The translations under genes and the position numbers were made by a program. Below the pieces are notes generated by a model, which was given only the letters and a program-made list of their open reading frames with translations, did not search any database and was not told the origin of the DNA. Below, piece by piece: positions 32,939 to 45,100 of a stretch of 64,000 nt of DNA. Each line of letters begins with the position of its first letter. The first letter of the stretch is position 1. The DNA lies in assembly GCF_046507575.1 (NCBI RefSeq), contig NZ_JBKFEY010000013.1, forward strand, positions 26,080-90,079, given 5' to 3'. The DNA is from Pontitalea aquivivens (GTDB lineage: Bacteria; Pseudomonadota; Alphaproteobacteria; Rhodobacterales; Rhodobacteraceae).

Positions 32939-34495
32939 ATGGCTGACCCCGCCACCCCGCTTCGGATTGGCCTGGTGACGGGGCCGGGCTGGCTGCCCCA
33001 GGGCTGGCAGGCACTGGTCATCGACCGCATCCTGGCCGATCCGCGCCTGATGCTGGCGGGCAGGATCAGGGGCCGGGCCGATGCCGCCCCCGTCCCCCCC
33101 CCGCGCCTTGTTCGCGCCACGATGCGCGCCGAACGCGCGCTAAGCCGTTTCATCACCCCGCACTATCCTGCGGATGCCGCACGGCAAGCTGTCACAGCCC
33201 TTGCAGACCTGGGCGCCGATCCCGGGGCGGGCGGGCGGACCGATCTGGCGCTGGCGCTGGACCGCTTTCGCCTTGCCCCCGATCAATTGCCCCTGGCGGG
33301 TCTGGGCGAATGGTCACTGGCCGCAGGCGGGGTTGAAGGTACCATCCCCGATTGGCTGCTGCTTGCGCCCGACGCCTGCCACGACGGCGCCATCCCCATT
33401 GAAATCCGCGCGCGCAGCGCCAACAGGCCGGACCCGGTGGTTCTGGACCGTGCCGATTTCAACCCCAAGCTGCTGGCCGGGTTGACCGCAGAATTCCTGC
33501 GCGAGAAAGCCGCCCTGTTCCTGCTGCGCGCGCTGGCCCATCAGGCACAAGCCCCCGCGCCGATGCCCGCACAAACCGCACCGCCGCTGGCCGCCCCGGC
33601 ACGGCTGGCGCTGGCCGATTACGCGGCCCGGGTGTCAAAAGGGCTGGCCCGGCGCCTGGATGACCGCCTGCGCGAGGGGCTGCACCGGGGCCGCGCCCAC
33701 TGGCGCCTGGCGATTGGCACGGGCGACGCGCTGGGGCTTGACCCGGCCCGCGCGACCAACCTGCCGCGGCACCACTTTTCAATGGCCGATCCGTTCCTGT
33801 TCGACCACGCGGGCACCCTGCATCTGTTCTATGAGGCGCAGGACCGCACCAATGGCCGCGGCTGGATCGAGGTCGCACGCCTGGATGACAACCGCCTTGT
33901 GCCGCTTGGCCCCGCGCTGCGGTGCGACTATCACCTGTCCTTTCCGCAGGTCTTTGCGACGGGCGGCGCGATCTACATGCTGCCAGAAACCCAGGGCAAC
34001 CGCAGGCTTGAAATCTGGCGCGCCACCGATTTCCCCCTGCGCTGGACCCTGCATGCCACCGCGTTTCAGGACCAGTATCTGGCCGATTCCACGCTTTTCC
34101 TGCATGCCGGGCAATGGTGGCTGTTCACCAACCTGTCCGATCATGCGCTGTTTCAGGAACATTCCAGCAGCCTGCATCTGTTCGCCGTGGACGGCCCCGA
34201 TCTGCGCCGGATCGTTCCGCATCCGCTGAACCCGGTGGTGATGGACAGCCGGATCGCGCGCAACGCCGGATCGGTCATCGTGCAGGATGGCCGGCTTTTG
34301 CGCCCCTCTCAGGTCAATGCGCACGGGATCTATGGCTATGGCCTGAACCTGATGGAGATCGAGCGGCTGGACCTTAAGGGCTATCGCGAAAGGCTGGTGC
34401 GTCGCTTCACCCCCGCCGACCGCCCCGGTGCCGGGGGCCTGCACCACCTGTCGGTGGCGGGTGGACGGCAGGTGTTCGACTGGTTCAGCCCATGA
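32939..34495 (+). CDS. Beta-propeller protein of the GINT1 N-terminal type
   Basis: A 518-residue protein. Residues 1-230 begin with LRIGLVTGPGWLPQGWQALVIDRI, which resembles the formyltransferase-like region found fused to this family. Residues about 250-518 look like a five-bladed beta-propeller (HFSMADPFLFDHAGTLHLFYEA, LSFPQVFATGGAIYMLPE, FQDQYLADSTLFLHAGQWWLF) of the type seen at the N-terminus of glucosamine inositolphosphorylceramide transferase and in GH43/GH32-like enzymes. Glycan binding or transfer is plausible. No signal peptide is visible, so it is probably cytoplasmic. It overlaps the glycoside-hydrolase-like gene by four bases, and the pair converges on the megasynthase gene. 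Confidence 0.75.
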   Translation: MADPATPLRIGLVTGPGWLPQGWQALVIDRILADPRLMLAGRIRGRADAAPVPPPRLVRATMRAERALSRFITPHYPADAARQAVTALADLGADPGAGGRTDLALALDRFRLAPDQLPLAGLGEWSLAAGGVEGTIPDWLLLAPDACHDGAIPIEIRARSANRPDPVVLDRADFNPKLLAGLTAEFLREKAALFLLRALAHQAQAPAPMPAQTAPPLAAPARLALADYAARVSKGLARRLDDRLREGLHRGRAHWRLAIGTGDALGLDPARATNLPRHHFSMADPFLFDHAGTLHLFYEAQDRTNGRGWIEVARLDDNRLVPLGPALRCDYHLSFPQVFATGGAIYMLPETQGNRRLEIWRATDFPLRWTLHATAFQDQYLADSTLFLHAGQWWLFTNLSDHALFQEHSSSLHLFAVDGPDLRRIVPHPLNPVVMDSRIARNAGSVIVQDGRLLRPSQVNAHGIYGYGLNLMEIERLDLKGYRERLVRRFTPADRPGAGGLHHLSVAGGRQVFDWFSP

Positions 34496-36111
34496 AACGG
34501 GCAGGCGTGCTGATCAGCCTGTGGCTGCTGGCAGGCCCGGCCCTGGCACAGGAAGCGCCCTTCCGGCTGGGCGTGCAAACGCATTTCGAACAGGGCTGGT
34601 CGCCCGCGCTGATCGACCGGGCGGCGGATCTGGGCGCGCGGCTTTTGCGCGACGAAATCGCCTGGGCCGATGCCGAAACCGCGCCCGGCCAGTATGATTT
34701 CGCCCGCGCGGACGTCTACATGCAGGCCATCGCGGCACGCGGCCTTCAGGTGCAGATCGTGACACTGGATGGTCACCCCGCCCATGACAGGGGCCAGACA
34801 CCCCATACCGCCGCGGGCCGCGCCGCCTATGCCGATTTCCTGGCCGCGATGCTGGCGCGCTATTCCGGCACGATCCATCAGCTGGAACTGGGGAATGAGG
34901 TCAATTCCCGCGAATTTCTGCATGGCCCCTTTGCCGCCGACCCCGCCCGCGCCTTTGCCCGCATGGCGGGCACGCTGGCCGCCCGGCTGGGCCCCGCCGC
35001 CGACCGCCCGCCAATCGTATGCACCGGGGTCAACACGCTGGCGCTTGGCTTTCTGCGTGACACCTTTCGTCACGGCACGCTGGACCATTGCGATGCGATC
35101 TCGGTCCATCCCTACCGTGAACACCCTGAAACGCTGGATCTGGAACTGGCCCGGCTGCGCGCGCTGATGCACGAGATGGGTGGTGAGAAGCCGGTCGTCG
35201 TCACCGAATTCGGCAAGTGGGTCGAAGACCCTGCGCAATCGCCGGCCCATATGCTGAAAATGGTGGCGATCATGGGCGCGGCGGGGGTGCAGGATGCCTA
35301 TTGGTATGCGCTGATGGATGAACCCTGGTGGCCGAACATGGGCCTGCTGGCGACCGACGGCCAGGAAAAGCCCGCCGCCGCCGCCTTTCGCCTGCTGCAG
35401 GACCGGCTTTTGCCGCTGGGCCGGCCGCAAGGTCGCAGCACCACCCGAACCGCGCGCATCTATGAATTCGGCACCGGGGGGCGGGCCTTCGTGGTCTGGG
35501 GCGCGGGCGGGGTGCTGCGGGTCGGCGGCCCTGCGGAATTTCTGGACGCCACGGGCCAGCCCGTGCCACGCCCCGACCGTCTGGGCGATGATCCGGTCGT
35601 GGTGCTGGGCACGGGGCTTGACCTGCGCGTTGACCAGACCCCGCCCGTCGCCGATGCGATGTATCAGTTCGGCACCCCGCCCTGGTCCTATTTCGCACGC
35701 CGGCCCGGTCTGGGCCTGACGCCGCTGGAAATCATCGACGGGCAATGGGGGTCCTATCGCGGGGCGCCGGACCTTGATCCGCTGCGGATCACCGATGACT
35801 GGATCACCACCGCCCGCTTTACCGATGGCCCCTTTCACGCCGTCGAACGCTTTACCGCCACCGATGCCGGACACCATCGCGTGACCGCACAATGGCAAGC
35901 CGCCCCGGGGGCCGAGCCGTCGCGGATCGAAATCCGCCACAACGGCGCCCTGGTGGCGCAGGGCCAGACCGGCCCCCACCCCTTTGCCGTCACCGCGCTG
36001 GACCTGACCCTGGCCGCCGGCGACCGGCTGGAGTTTGAGGCCGCCCCCGCAGGCCCGAACGGCGACGGCGCCCTGCGCCGCCGGATAAGGATTGTGGGGC
36101 CCCTGCCCTGA
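34492..36111 (+). CDS. Exported glycoside-hydrolase-like (beta/alpha)8 protein
   Basis: A 539-residue protein with a Sec signal (AGVLISLWLLAGPALAQE). The catalytic region is an (beta/alpha)8 barrel related to GH39 and clan-A enzymes: the acid/base candidate is in LELGNEVNSREF and the nucleophile candidate in VVVTEFGKWVED (Glu in each). DAISVHPYREHP and YWYALMDEPWWPN line the cleft. A C-terminal beta-rich region (about residues 400-539) may be a carbohydrate-binding module. It probably cleaves or edits EPS in the periplasm or outside the cell. Its ATG overlaps the stop of the beta-propeller gene (ATGA), and its stop lies 9 bases from the 3' end of the megasynthase gene. Confidence 0.82.
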   Translation: MKRAGVLISLWLLAGPALAQEAPFRLGVQTHFEQGWSPALIDRAADLGARLLRDEIAWADAETAPGQYDFARADVYMQAIAARGLQVQIVTLDGHPAHDRGQTPHTAAGRAAYADFLAAMLARYSGTIHQLELGNEVNSREFLHGPFAADPARAFARMAGTLAARLGPAADRPPIVCTGVNTLALGFLRDTFRHGTLDHCDAISVHPYREHPETLDLELARLRALMHEMGGEKPVVVTEFGKWVEDPAQSPAHMLKMVAIMGAAGVQDAYWYALMDEPWWPNMGLLATDGQEKPAAAAFRLLQDRLLPLGRPQGRSTTRTARIYEFGTGGRAFVVWGAGGVLRVGGPAEFLDATGQPVPRPDRLGDDPVVVLGTGLDLRVDQTPPVADAMYQFGTPPWSYFARRPGLGLTPLEIIDGQWGSYRGAPDLDPLRITDDWITTARFTDGPFHAVERFTATDAGHHRVTAQWQAAPGAEPSRIEIRHNGALVAQGQTGPHPFAVTALDLTLAAGDRLEFEAAPAGPNGDGALRRRIRIVGPLP

Positions 36112-36120
36112 CGCGCCCCG

Positions 36121-39100
36121 TCAGACTGCGGTCCTGCGCGCCCCGCCCCGGAACGCGCGCAGCGACGGTCGGGCCGGGCCGGGATCATCGGCGCCCCTGG
36201 CATCGGCATGGGCGGCCAGATCGCGGATCGTGGGATGGCGCAGCAGGTCGCGCGCCTCAAGGTTCAGGCCCGCTTCGATCATCCGCGCCGCGATGCGGAA
36301 CACCGTCAGCGAATCCGCGCCAAGGACATAAAGCGTATCGGTGGTGCTGATTTCATCCAGGCCCAGAACCTCTTGCCAGATCGCGGCCAGCGCCTGTTCG
36401 GTGGGGGTTGCCGCCGGGCTGCGCAACGGCGTGACAACGGCCTGCGCCTCGGGGGCGGGCAGGGCCTTGCGGTCCAGCTTGCCATTGGCCGTCCTTGGCA
36501 GATCGCTCAGGCTGACCCAGGCGGTGGGCACCATATAGCCGGGCAGCCGCGCGGCCAGAACCGGCGCGGGATCGACCGGGCCGGGATCGACCGGGCCGGC
36601 ATGGGCGCGGTCGCGCACCAGATAGCCGACCAGCTGTTCGCCGCCCTGGGGCGCAGGGCGCAAGGCCACCGCCGCCGCCGCGATTCCGTCGATGGCGCGC
36701 AAGGCGGCCTCAACCTCGCCCAGTTCGATGCGGAAACCGCGCAGCTTGATCTGCCCGTCCTGCCTGCCCAGAAGCTCGACCCGCCCGTCCGCCAGCCGCC
36801 GTGCCAGATCGCCGCTGCGATACAACCGCCGCGCACGGCCATTGACCACCACATCGCGGAAGGCCTCGGCGGTCAGGTCGGGGCGGTCGAAATACCCCCC
36901 CGCCAGACCCGCGCCGCCGATGTTCAGCTCACCCACCGCGCCCGGGGGGACCAGTTCATCCATCGGCCCCAGCACATGCAATTCGGTATTGGCGATCGGA
37001 TGGCCGATGCTGATGCGCCCGTCCGGGGCGACCCGGTCCACCGCCGACCAGATCGTGGTTTCGGTGGGGCCATACAGGTTCCACAGCGCCCCGCCCCCGG
37101 CCAGCAGCCGCCGTGCCAGATCGGCGGGCAGCGGTTCGCCCCCGCACCACATGGTCAGCCCCGGCTGCGGGGCCAGCCCCGCCTCAAGCAGCATCATCCA
37201 CAGCGTGGGCGTAGCCTGCATATGGGTGATGTCGCCCTGCGCCAGCCGCGCGACCAGACGAAAGCCGTCCAGCACATCCTCGGCCGGGGCGATCACCACC
37301 CTGGCCCCACACAAAAGCGGGCCGAACAGTTCCAGCGCGGCGATGTCAAAGCTGGTGGTGGTGACCGCAAGCATCACATCATCGCGGGCAAGGCCCGGTT
37401 CGCGCAGCATGGATTGCAACAGGTTCACCACCGCACGGTGGCCGATCTCTACCCCCTTGGGCACGCCGGTGGAACCCGAGGTGAAGATGACATAGGCTGT
37501 GGCCGCCGCATCACCGGCCACGGGTGCCGGCCGCGCATCCATGGGCAGATCGGCCAGCGCGACACAGGGCCGGCCCGCCGCATGTTCGGGCGCGTCCGTT
37601 CCATCATGGATCACCGCATCCGCCCGTGCCGCACCGATAACCGCCACCAGCCGGGCAGGCGGCTGCAGCGGGTCCAGCGGCACATAGGCATGGCCCGCCT
37701 TCAGCACCCCCAGCATCGCCGCGACGCAATCCGCCCCCCGCGCGACCGAAACCGCCACCCGGCCGCCGGGCGCGGGCAACAGCCGCTGCACCGCCGCCGC
37801 CACCGCATCGGCGCGTGCCATCAGATCGGCATAGCGCATCCGTCCGGCCGCATCCTCGATCGCGATGCGGTCGGGCATTGCGCGCGCCGCCGCCTCGATC
37901 AGACCATGCAGCGTGCCATCGGGGATCGGCGCCGCGGTGGCATTCAGCCCCTCGGCCAGCCAGTCACTCTCGGCCGGGCGCAGCAACGGGATGGTGCCAA
38001 CGGGGCGGTCGGCATCGGCCGCCATCCCGGCCAGCAGGGTTTCCAGATGACCCAGCCAGCGCAGGACCGTAGCCCCATCATACAGATCAGAATTGTAATC
38101 CACATCGACGCGCAGCCCGTCGCGGCGTTCGACCACGTTGAAGAACAGGTCAAAATTCACCGCCGCCTTGGGGTTTGCATGGGTGGATATCCGCAGCCCG
38201 CCCATCGTCATGCCCTCGGCCAGCTTTTCCAGATTGAACTGCACTTCGGTCAGCGGCAACCGGCCCAGCGAGCGTTCGATTCCCAGTTCGCGCACCAGTG
38301 TGCCATAGGTGCAATCCTGATGGTCAAACGCAGCCATCACCACATCGCGCACCCGGACCAGATGCTGCGCCATCGGCGCGCGGCGATCGATCGGCGCGCG
38401 GATCGGCAGGAAATTCACGCAATGCCCGACCAGATCGGGGTTTGGCAGCAAAGCCTGTCCGCCTGTTGGAACCCCAAGAACCACGTCATCCGACCCGCCA
38501 AGACGCGCAATCACGGTCTGAACGGCTGCAAACAGCGTTGCAAACAGGGTGCAGCCATTTTTGGCACCCACCTTGCGCGCGCCACGCATCACGTCTTCGG
38601 GGATATGCGCGGTCACCGTGGCCCCGGCATAGGATCTGACCGCGCCACGGGGCCGGTCGGTCGGCAGGGCGGGCAGATCAGGCAGGTCTGCATAGACCTG
38701 ACGCCAATGCGCGATCGTTTCCGCACGCGGGCGGGTCGATGCACTGGCCGCGGCATGGGCCGCAAATGACGGCGCCGGTGGCAGGTCGGCTGCGGGGCCA
38801 CCCGTCTCCTGGGTGTAAAGCGCCGCCAGATCGGTGAACAACACGTTATAGGACCAGCCATCGCAGACGATGTGATGCGCGGTCACCACCAGCACATGAT
38901 CGCGTGGTCCGCGCCGTACCAGCATCATCCGCAGCGGCGGGCCTTCCACCAGATCGATGGGTGTGGCCGCGTCCTCGGCCAGCAGCGCGCGCAAGGCTTC
39001 CTGCGGATCTGGCGCACCGCTCAGGTCATGCAGGGGCAACGCGGGGATGAACGGATCAAGGATGTCAAAGGTTGCGCCCGTGCGGGCAAAGCGTTGGCGC

Positions 39101-42100
39101 AGACCGTCGTGGCGCGCGATCACGCGGGCAAGCGCACGTTCCAGCGCCGCAATGTCCAGATCGCCCTGCAACACCAGCGAGGCGCTTTCGTTGAAACTGC
39201 AGGACGCCTGATCCGACAGCTGGCTGGTCATCCAGATCTCACGCTGTGCCTCGGTCAGGGGGATGTCGTGACGGGGCGCCACGGGCACAGCAAAGGGGGT
39301 GGACACCACCGCCCCGTCGCCCTGATCGGCCAGAATGCCCACCGTGCGCAATTCATCCAGCGATTGGGCAAAGGCCTCGGCGCAGGCGCGGAAATCGGCC
39401 TCGGAATGGGCGGTCGTGCCCATCCCGGCATAGCCCACCTGCACATGTATCCCTTTCATCCGCATCAGCGGAAAGATCAGCGTGGCATTGGGGTCCAGAT
39501 TGGTCAGGTTCATGATGAACCAGCTGGAATAGCCCTCGACCGCGCGCGGCAGGCCGCGGGCCGCCAGGTGCGCGTTCATTTCGTCAACCAGCTGGCCGGT
39601 GCGCCCGGCCACCCGACGCCACAGGTCATCGCCCTGCGCCTCGATATGGTCCAGCGTTGCGCTGACGGCGGCCAGAACCAGCGGATGGCGCACGAAGGTG
39701 CCGGCAAAGAAGGTCGGCGCGGTCTGCGGGCCGGATTCGTCGCCAAAGGCCCATTCGCCCCCGTCCAGCGCATCCATGAACCGCCGCTTGCCCGCCAGAA
39801 GGCCGATCGGCATGCCCCCGCCCACGACCTTGCCATAGGTGGCCATGTCCGCCTCGATGCCCCATTCGCCCTGCATCCCGCGCGGCCCGACGCGAAAGCC
39901 GGTCACAACCTCATCCATCACCAGGGCTGCGCCGCTGTCCTGCGTCAGGGCACGCAGCGCGCGGACGAAATCTGCCGGGCGCAGTTCGGGATGGCGGCTT
40001 TGCACCGGCTCGACGATGACGGCGGCAATCCCGGTCGCGTTCGCGCGCAGCCAGTCCAGGCTTTCGGGCGCGCCATAGGGCAGCACGACCATGTTGCCCA
40101 GCCCGCTGCGCGGAATGCCCGGCGCGATGGGCAGTGCCGCGGGCGCACCGCCCCGGCCCTTGCCCTTCACCAGAACCTCATCGAACTGGCCGTGGTAATC
40201 ATTGCCAAAAACCACGATCCGGTCGCGCCCGGTCACCGCCCGCGCCAGCCGCATCGCGGCCATCACCGCCTCGGACCCGGTGTTGCAAAAGGTGACCCGA
40301 TCATGGCCCAGAAAGGTTGTCAGCCGCTCGGCCAGCGGCCCGGCCAGATCGCTTTGCGGACCGATGGCAAAGCCCCGCGCCATCTGGCGGTTGATCGCCT
40401 CGATCACGAAATCGGGTGAATGGCCAAAGGCGGTCTGGCCAAAGCCATTGACGAAATCGATGAATTCATTGCCGTCAATGTCCCACAGGCGCGACCCCTT
40501 GGACCGATCTGCCACCACCGGAAAGACCATCTCTTTCCACTCGGCCCGGAACCCCGCCACGGTCCGCGGATCCGCCAGAACCGGGCGGTGGCACTGGGTA
40601 TAGGCCTTGGATTTCGGGAATCGCGCGCTGTAGGCCTGGGCCAGATCGCGCGCAAAGGCAAGCTGCGCCGGGGTCAGATCACCGCCACCGGCATTGGTCG
40701 CGCGCCCGATGGAAAAACCCTGCCGGGCGGGCGCGGGCTCATCCTCGGGCGTGATGACGGCCGCTGCTGGCGCCACCTGTTGCGGCGGGACGGCCTGCGC
40801 AACCGGGGCGGGCCCTGCGGCCTGGGCCCCGGGCGCCGCGCCAAGGGCGGCCAGCTGCTGGGCAAAGATCGCCTGCATCGTCTGCATCTGGGCCTGCACC
40901 ACCTGCGCCAGACCGGCGGCGTTCGGCGGCAGCGGCGCCCCGGGGGCCACCACGACAGGGCTGGTCTGCGCCAGGGCCGGGGCGGGCGCGACAGGGGCCG
41001 CCGCCGGGACGGGCGCGGCCACCTCGGGCGGCAAGGTCTGGTCCAGGTGATCGGCCAGGGCCCCGGCGCTGGGGTAATCCGACAGAAGCTGGCGGAAGGT
41101 CAGACTGGTCTTGTAGACGCTGGCCAGCCGCTGGGTGAACTGGCCCAGGAACAACGAGTCGAACCCCAGTTCCAGAAAACCTGCCGCCGCATCCTCTGGG
41201 GCAAGATCCTCGCCCGACAGATCGGACAACATCGCCAGAAGCTCGGCCACAAGGCGCGGCTTGCGCGGGGCGGGGATAGCGGCGGCGGGTGCAGGGATCA
41301 TGGTCATGGCGGAACTTTCGGTTACAGCCAGGGGCTGGGCATCGACTTGCACGATTGCGTTCGGATGGGCCGCCACGGCGGGCGGATCGACCCAGTGGCG
41401 CTTGCGCTGGAACGGATATGCGGGCAGCGACACGCGCCGCGCGCCGCGCGGGCCCACGCGCGCCCAATCCACCTCGACGCCCAGGGCCCAAAGCCGCCCG
41501 AAGGCCTGCGCCATGGCCTGTTCATCCGATACAGGGCGCGTGTGATCGGGCAGGGATTGCACGATCCCGGCATGGCCATCACGCGCCAGCGCCTGCGCGG
41601 CAAAGGCCGACAGCACACCCCCCGCCCCGGTTTCCAGCAAGACCGTGGGCCGGGCCGCGGCCAGGGTGGCAATGGCATCGGCAAAATTCACCGCACGCCG
41701 CGCCTGACCGGCCCAATAGGCGGGGTCGCGGACCTCTGCCTCGGTGATCCAGGTGCCGCTGACGCAACTGACCCAGGGGATCTGCGGCGGGTGCAGCGTG
41801 ACGCCCGCGATCTGGCGCGCCAGGGCGTCGCAGACCGGATCCATCATGCGCGAATGAAACGCATGCGAGGTGTGCAGCGTGCTGCAGGCAAGACCTGCCG
41901 CCCGCAGCCGGTCAGCCATGGCCGCGATCGCCTCATGGCTGCCGGCCAGAACGTTCAGCTGTGGGGCATTGCGCGCGGCCAGATCGACGCTGTCATCCAG
42001 ATGCGGGGCCAGATCGTCAAGACCGGCGCGCACCGACAGCATCGCCCCCCCGGGCTGGTCCTGCATCAGCTGGCCGCGCGCGGCGATGATGCGCAGGCCG

Positions 42101-45100
42101 GTTTCAAAATCCATCACACCGGACAGCGCGGCGGCCGCGAACTCGCCCACCGAATGGCCGATCATCGCCACGGGCCGCACCCCCCGCGCCAGCCACAGCC
42201 GCGCGCAGGCATATTGCGTCAGAAACAGCGCAGGCTGCGTCAGGCGGGTGTCGCGCAGCGCGCGCGCGGCGTCGGCATCCGAGGTTTCGCCAAAGCACAG
42301 CAGGCTGTTCAGGTTCAGCCCCAGGATCGGTTCCAGGATCTCGGCCCCCTGATCGATCCAGCGCGCGAATTCGGGTTCGCTGCGGTAAAGCCCGCTGCCC
42401 ATGCCGGGGTATTGCGACCCCTGACCGGGGAACATCAAGGCGACCGCCGGGGCGACGTCGGGGGCGGGGCGTCGCACCGCCGGGGCCTTGCGCAACGCGG
42501 CAACCCCACCGGCCCGGTCGCGGGCGGCAATCGCGCTGCGCCAGGGATAGGCCGCGCGCCCCTCTTGCAGGGTGAAGGCCACATCATACAGGGCCGGGGC
42601 ATCCGCCGCCTCCAGCGCGGTGGCCAGCCTGTCATGCATTGCGGCCAGCGCCTCGGGCGATTTCGCGGCCAGGGGCAGGATCTGCACGGTATCGGGGCGG
42701 GGCGGATCGGGGCGGGGGGGCGGTTCTTCCAGCGTCAGATGCACATTGGTGCCGCCCACGCCGAACGAACTGACCCCGGCGCGCCGCGGGCCCGCGCTGG
42801 CCCAGGCCTCGGTGCGCTGCGGCACGCGGAAGGGCGCATCCGACAGGTCGATCTTGGGGTTGAGCGCGCGGAAATTCGCCACCGCCGGAATTTCACCATG
42901 GCGGAACATCAGCGCGGTCTTGATGACGCCCATCACGCCGGCCGCCGCATCCAGATGGCCGATATTGCCCTTGACCGAGCCGATGGCACAGCTGCCCGGC
43001 CCCTGCCCCGGCCCAAAGGCCAACGTCAGGCTGCGCAGCTCGATCGGGTCGCCCAGGGGGGTCGCGGTGCCGTGGCATTCGACATAGCTGACCGTTTCGG
43101 GCCCATAGCCCGCATCGGTATAGGCCATGCGGATCGCGCGGCTTTGGCCGGTGACCGAAGGGGCGGTATAGGCGATCTTGTCCGCCCCGTCGTTGTTGAT
43201 GCCCACGCCCCGGATCACGGCATGGATCTGGTCGCCATCGGCCAGCGCATCTTCCAGCCGGCGCAGCACCACCGCCCCCGCGCCATGGCCAAAGACGGTG
43301 CCGCCGGCATCCTTGTCAAAGGGGCGGCATACCCCGTCGGGCGACACCATCCCGCCTTCCAGGCAGAAATACCCGCGCCGTTGCGGAAAGGTGATCGACA
43401 CCCCGCCCGCGATCGCCATGTCGCAGGCACGCGCGCGCAGGTTCACCACCGCCTGCGCAATCGCGGTCAGCGAGGTGGAACAGGCCGTGCCGATGGAAAA
43501 GGCCGGACCCGTCAGCCCCAGCTTGTAGGCCACCCGTGTCGCCACGCTGTCGGTGACGTTGCCGGTCAGTTCATTGTAATTCCCGACCTGAAACCCCGAG
43601 GTCAGATCATCGGACGCGGCCCGGTCCGCCAGCAGGTTATGCAACAGATAGGTGGAAAGCGAGGCCCCCGCGAAAACCCCGATGCCACCGTCAAAGCGGC
43701 GCGGGTCATGGCCCGCATCCTCCAGCGCCTCATAAGCGACTTCCAGAAAGACACGGCCCTGCGGATCGGCCACCGCCGCTTCGCGCGGATACATGCCGAA
43801 AAAGGCGGCATCGAACATTTCGGCATCGGGCAGCCAGGGGCGCGCGGGCACATAATTGGGCGCGGCGCGCTGTTCGGGGGTATAGCTGTCCTCGATCTCA
43901 TCGGGGCGGAAACGCGGGATCAGGTTGTCGCCCGCGCGGATGTGCCGCCAGAACGCCGCCAGCCCGTCGGCCCCCGGAAAGCGCCCCGAAAGCCCGATAA
44001 TGGCAATGGCGCCCCGGGGCAGATCGGGGGGCGCGGCCACGGCGGACGCCGCAGCGGCATCCGCCCTGGGCGCCTGAGCCGCCAGATCGGACAGCCGCAT
44101 CGCCAGATCGCGCAGCCGCGCGGTTTCGAACAGCAAGGTGATGTCGAACCGCAGCCCCAGCCGCGCTTCCAGCGCCGCATGGGCGCGCATCAGCTGCAGC
44201 GAGGTTCCTCCGGCTTCAAAGAACGTGGCCTCGGGGCGGATCGGGCCGGGGCCAAGGATCCCCTGCCAGACCTCGGTGATGATCGCCACCATCCGCGCGG
44301 GCCCCATGTCGCCCGCATCGGGCACAGGCCCGGCCCCCGCATCGGCGGCAAGGCGCGCCTCGGCCAGGGCGACCAGCGCCTTGCGGTCGATCTTGTTGGC
44401 ATTGGTCAGCGGCAGATCGGGCAGAACCATGGTGAAGCGCGGCAACATGCCTTCGGGCAGCACCGCGTTCATCTGCACCATAAGGTCACGCACGAAGGCC
44501 CGTTCATCGCCCGGCATCGCGCCCGCTGGCTTGACAAAGGCCGCGATACGCCGGTCGGCCCCGGCGGGCGCAACCACCTCGACCGCCGCATTGGCAAGGC
44601 CGGGCAGCTTGCGCATCACATGCTCGACCTCATCCAGTTCGATGCGCCGCCCGCCGATCTTGACCTGCCGGTCCGCCCGGCCAAGGAATTCGAACACACC
44701 GTCGGCGCGCTGGCGCACCAGATCGCCGGTCAGATAGACCCGCCCCGCATGGCCCGGTCGCGGATCGGGCACAAAGCACTGCGCGGTCTGATCCGGCAGG
44801 TTCAGATAGCCCTCGGCTACGCCGATCCCGGCAAGGGCAAGCTGGCCCGCCTGGCCCGGACCCGGATCCTGCAGCGCCTCATCCAGAACGAAACAGTCAG
44901 TATGCGCCTCGGGCCGGCCAATCGGAAGTGGCCCGCCCTCAAGATCGGCGGCGGTGATCTGATGCATGGTACAGAACACGGTGCCTTCGGTCGGACCATA
45001 AATGTTGCACAGGCACAGGTCGGGATACAGATCCTTGACCCGACGGGCATGGCCCGGGGCAACCACATCCCCCCCGGTAAAGACCAGGCGCAGACCGGCA

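Noticed and set aside
32883..32945. 20-codon frame (ATG at 32883) ending across the start of the beta-propeller gene
   Set aside because: Could be a leader peptide with coupled translation, but there is no strong ribosome-binding site and no conserved feature, so it is not listed as a gene.
36541..36600. Repeated GACCGGGCCGG-like units in the second adenylation domain
   Set aside because: They encode a short in-frame Gly-Pro-Val-Asp-Pro repeat in a linker and are probably slippage within coding DNA rather than a separate element.
36208..38769. Plus-strand open frame of about 850 codons
   Set aside because: Antisense shadow of the condensation and second adenylation domains; no recognisable protein features.
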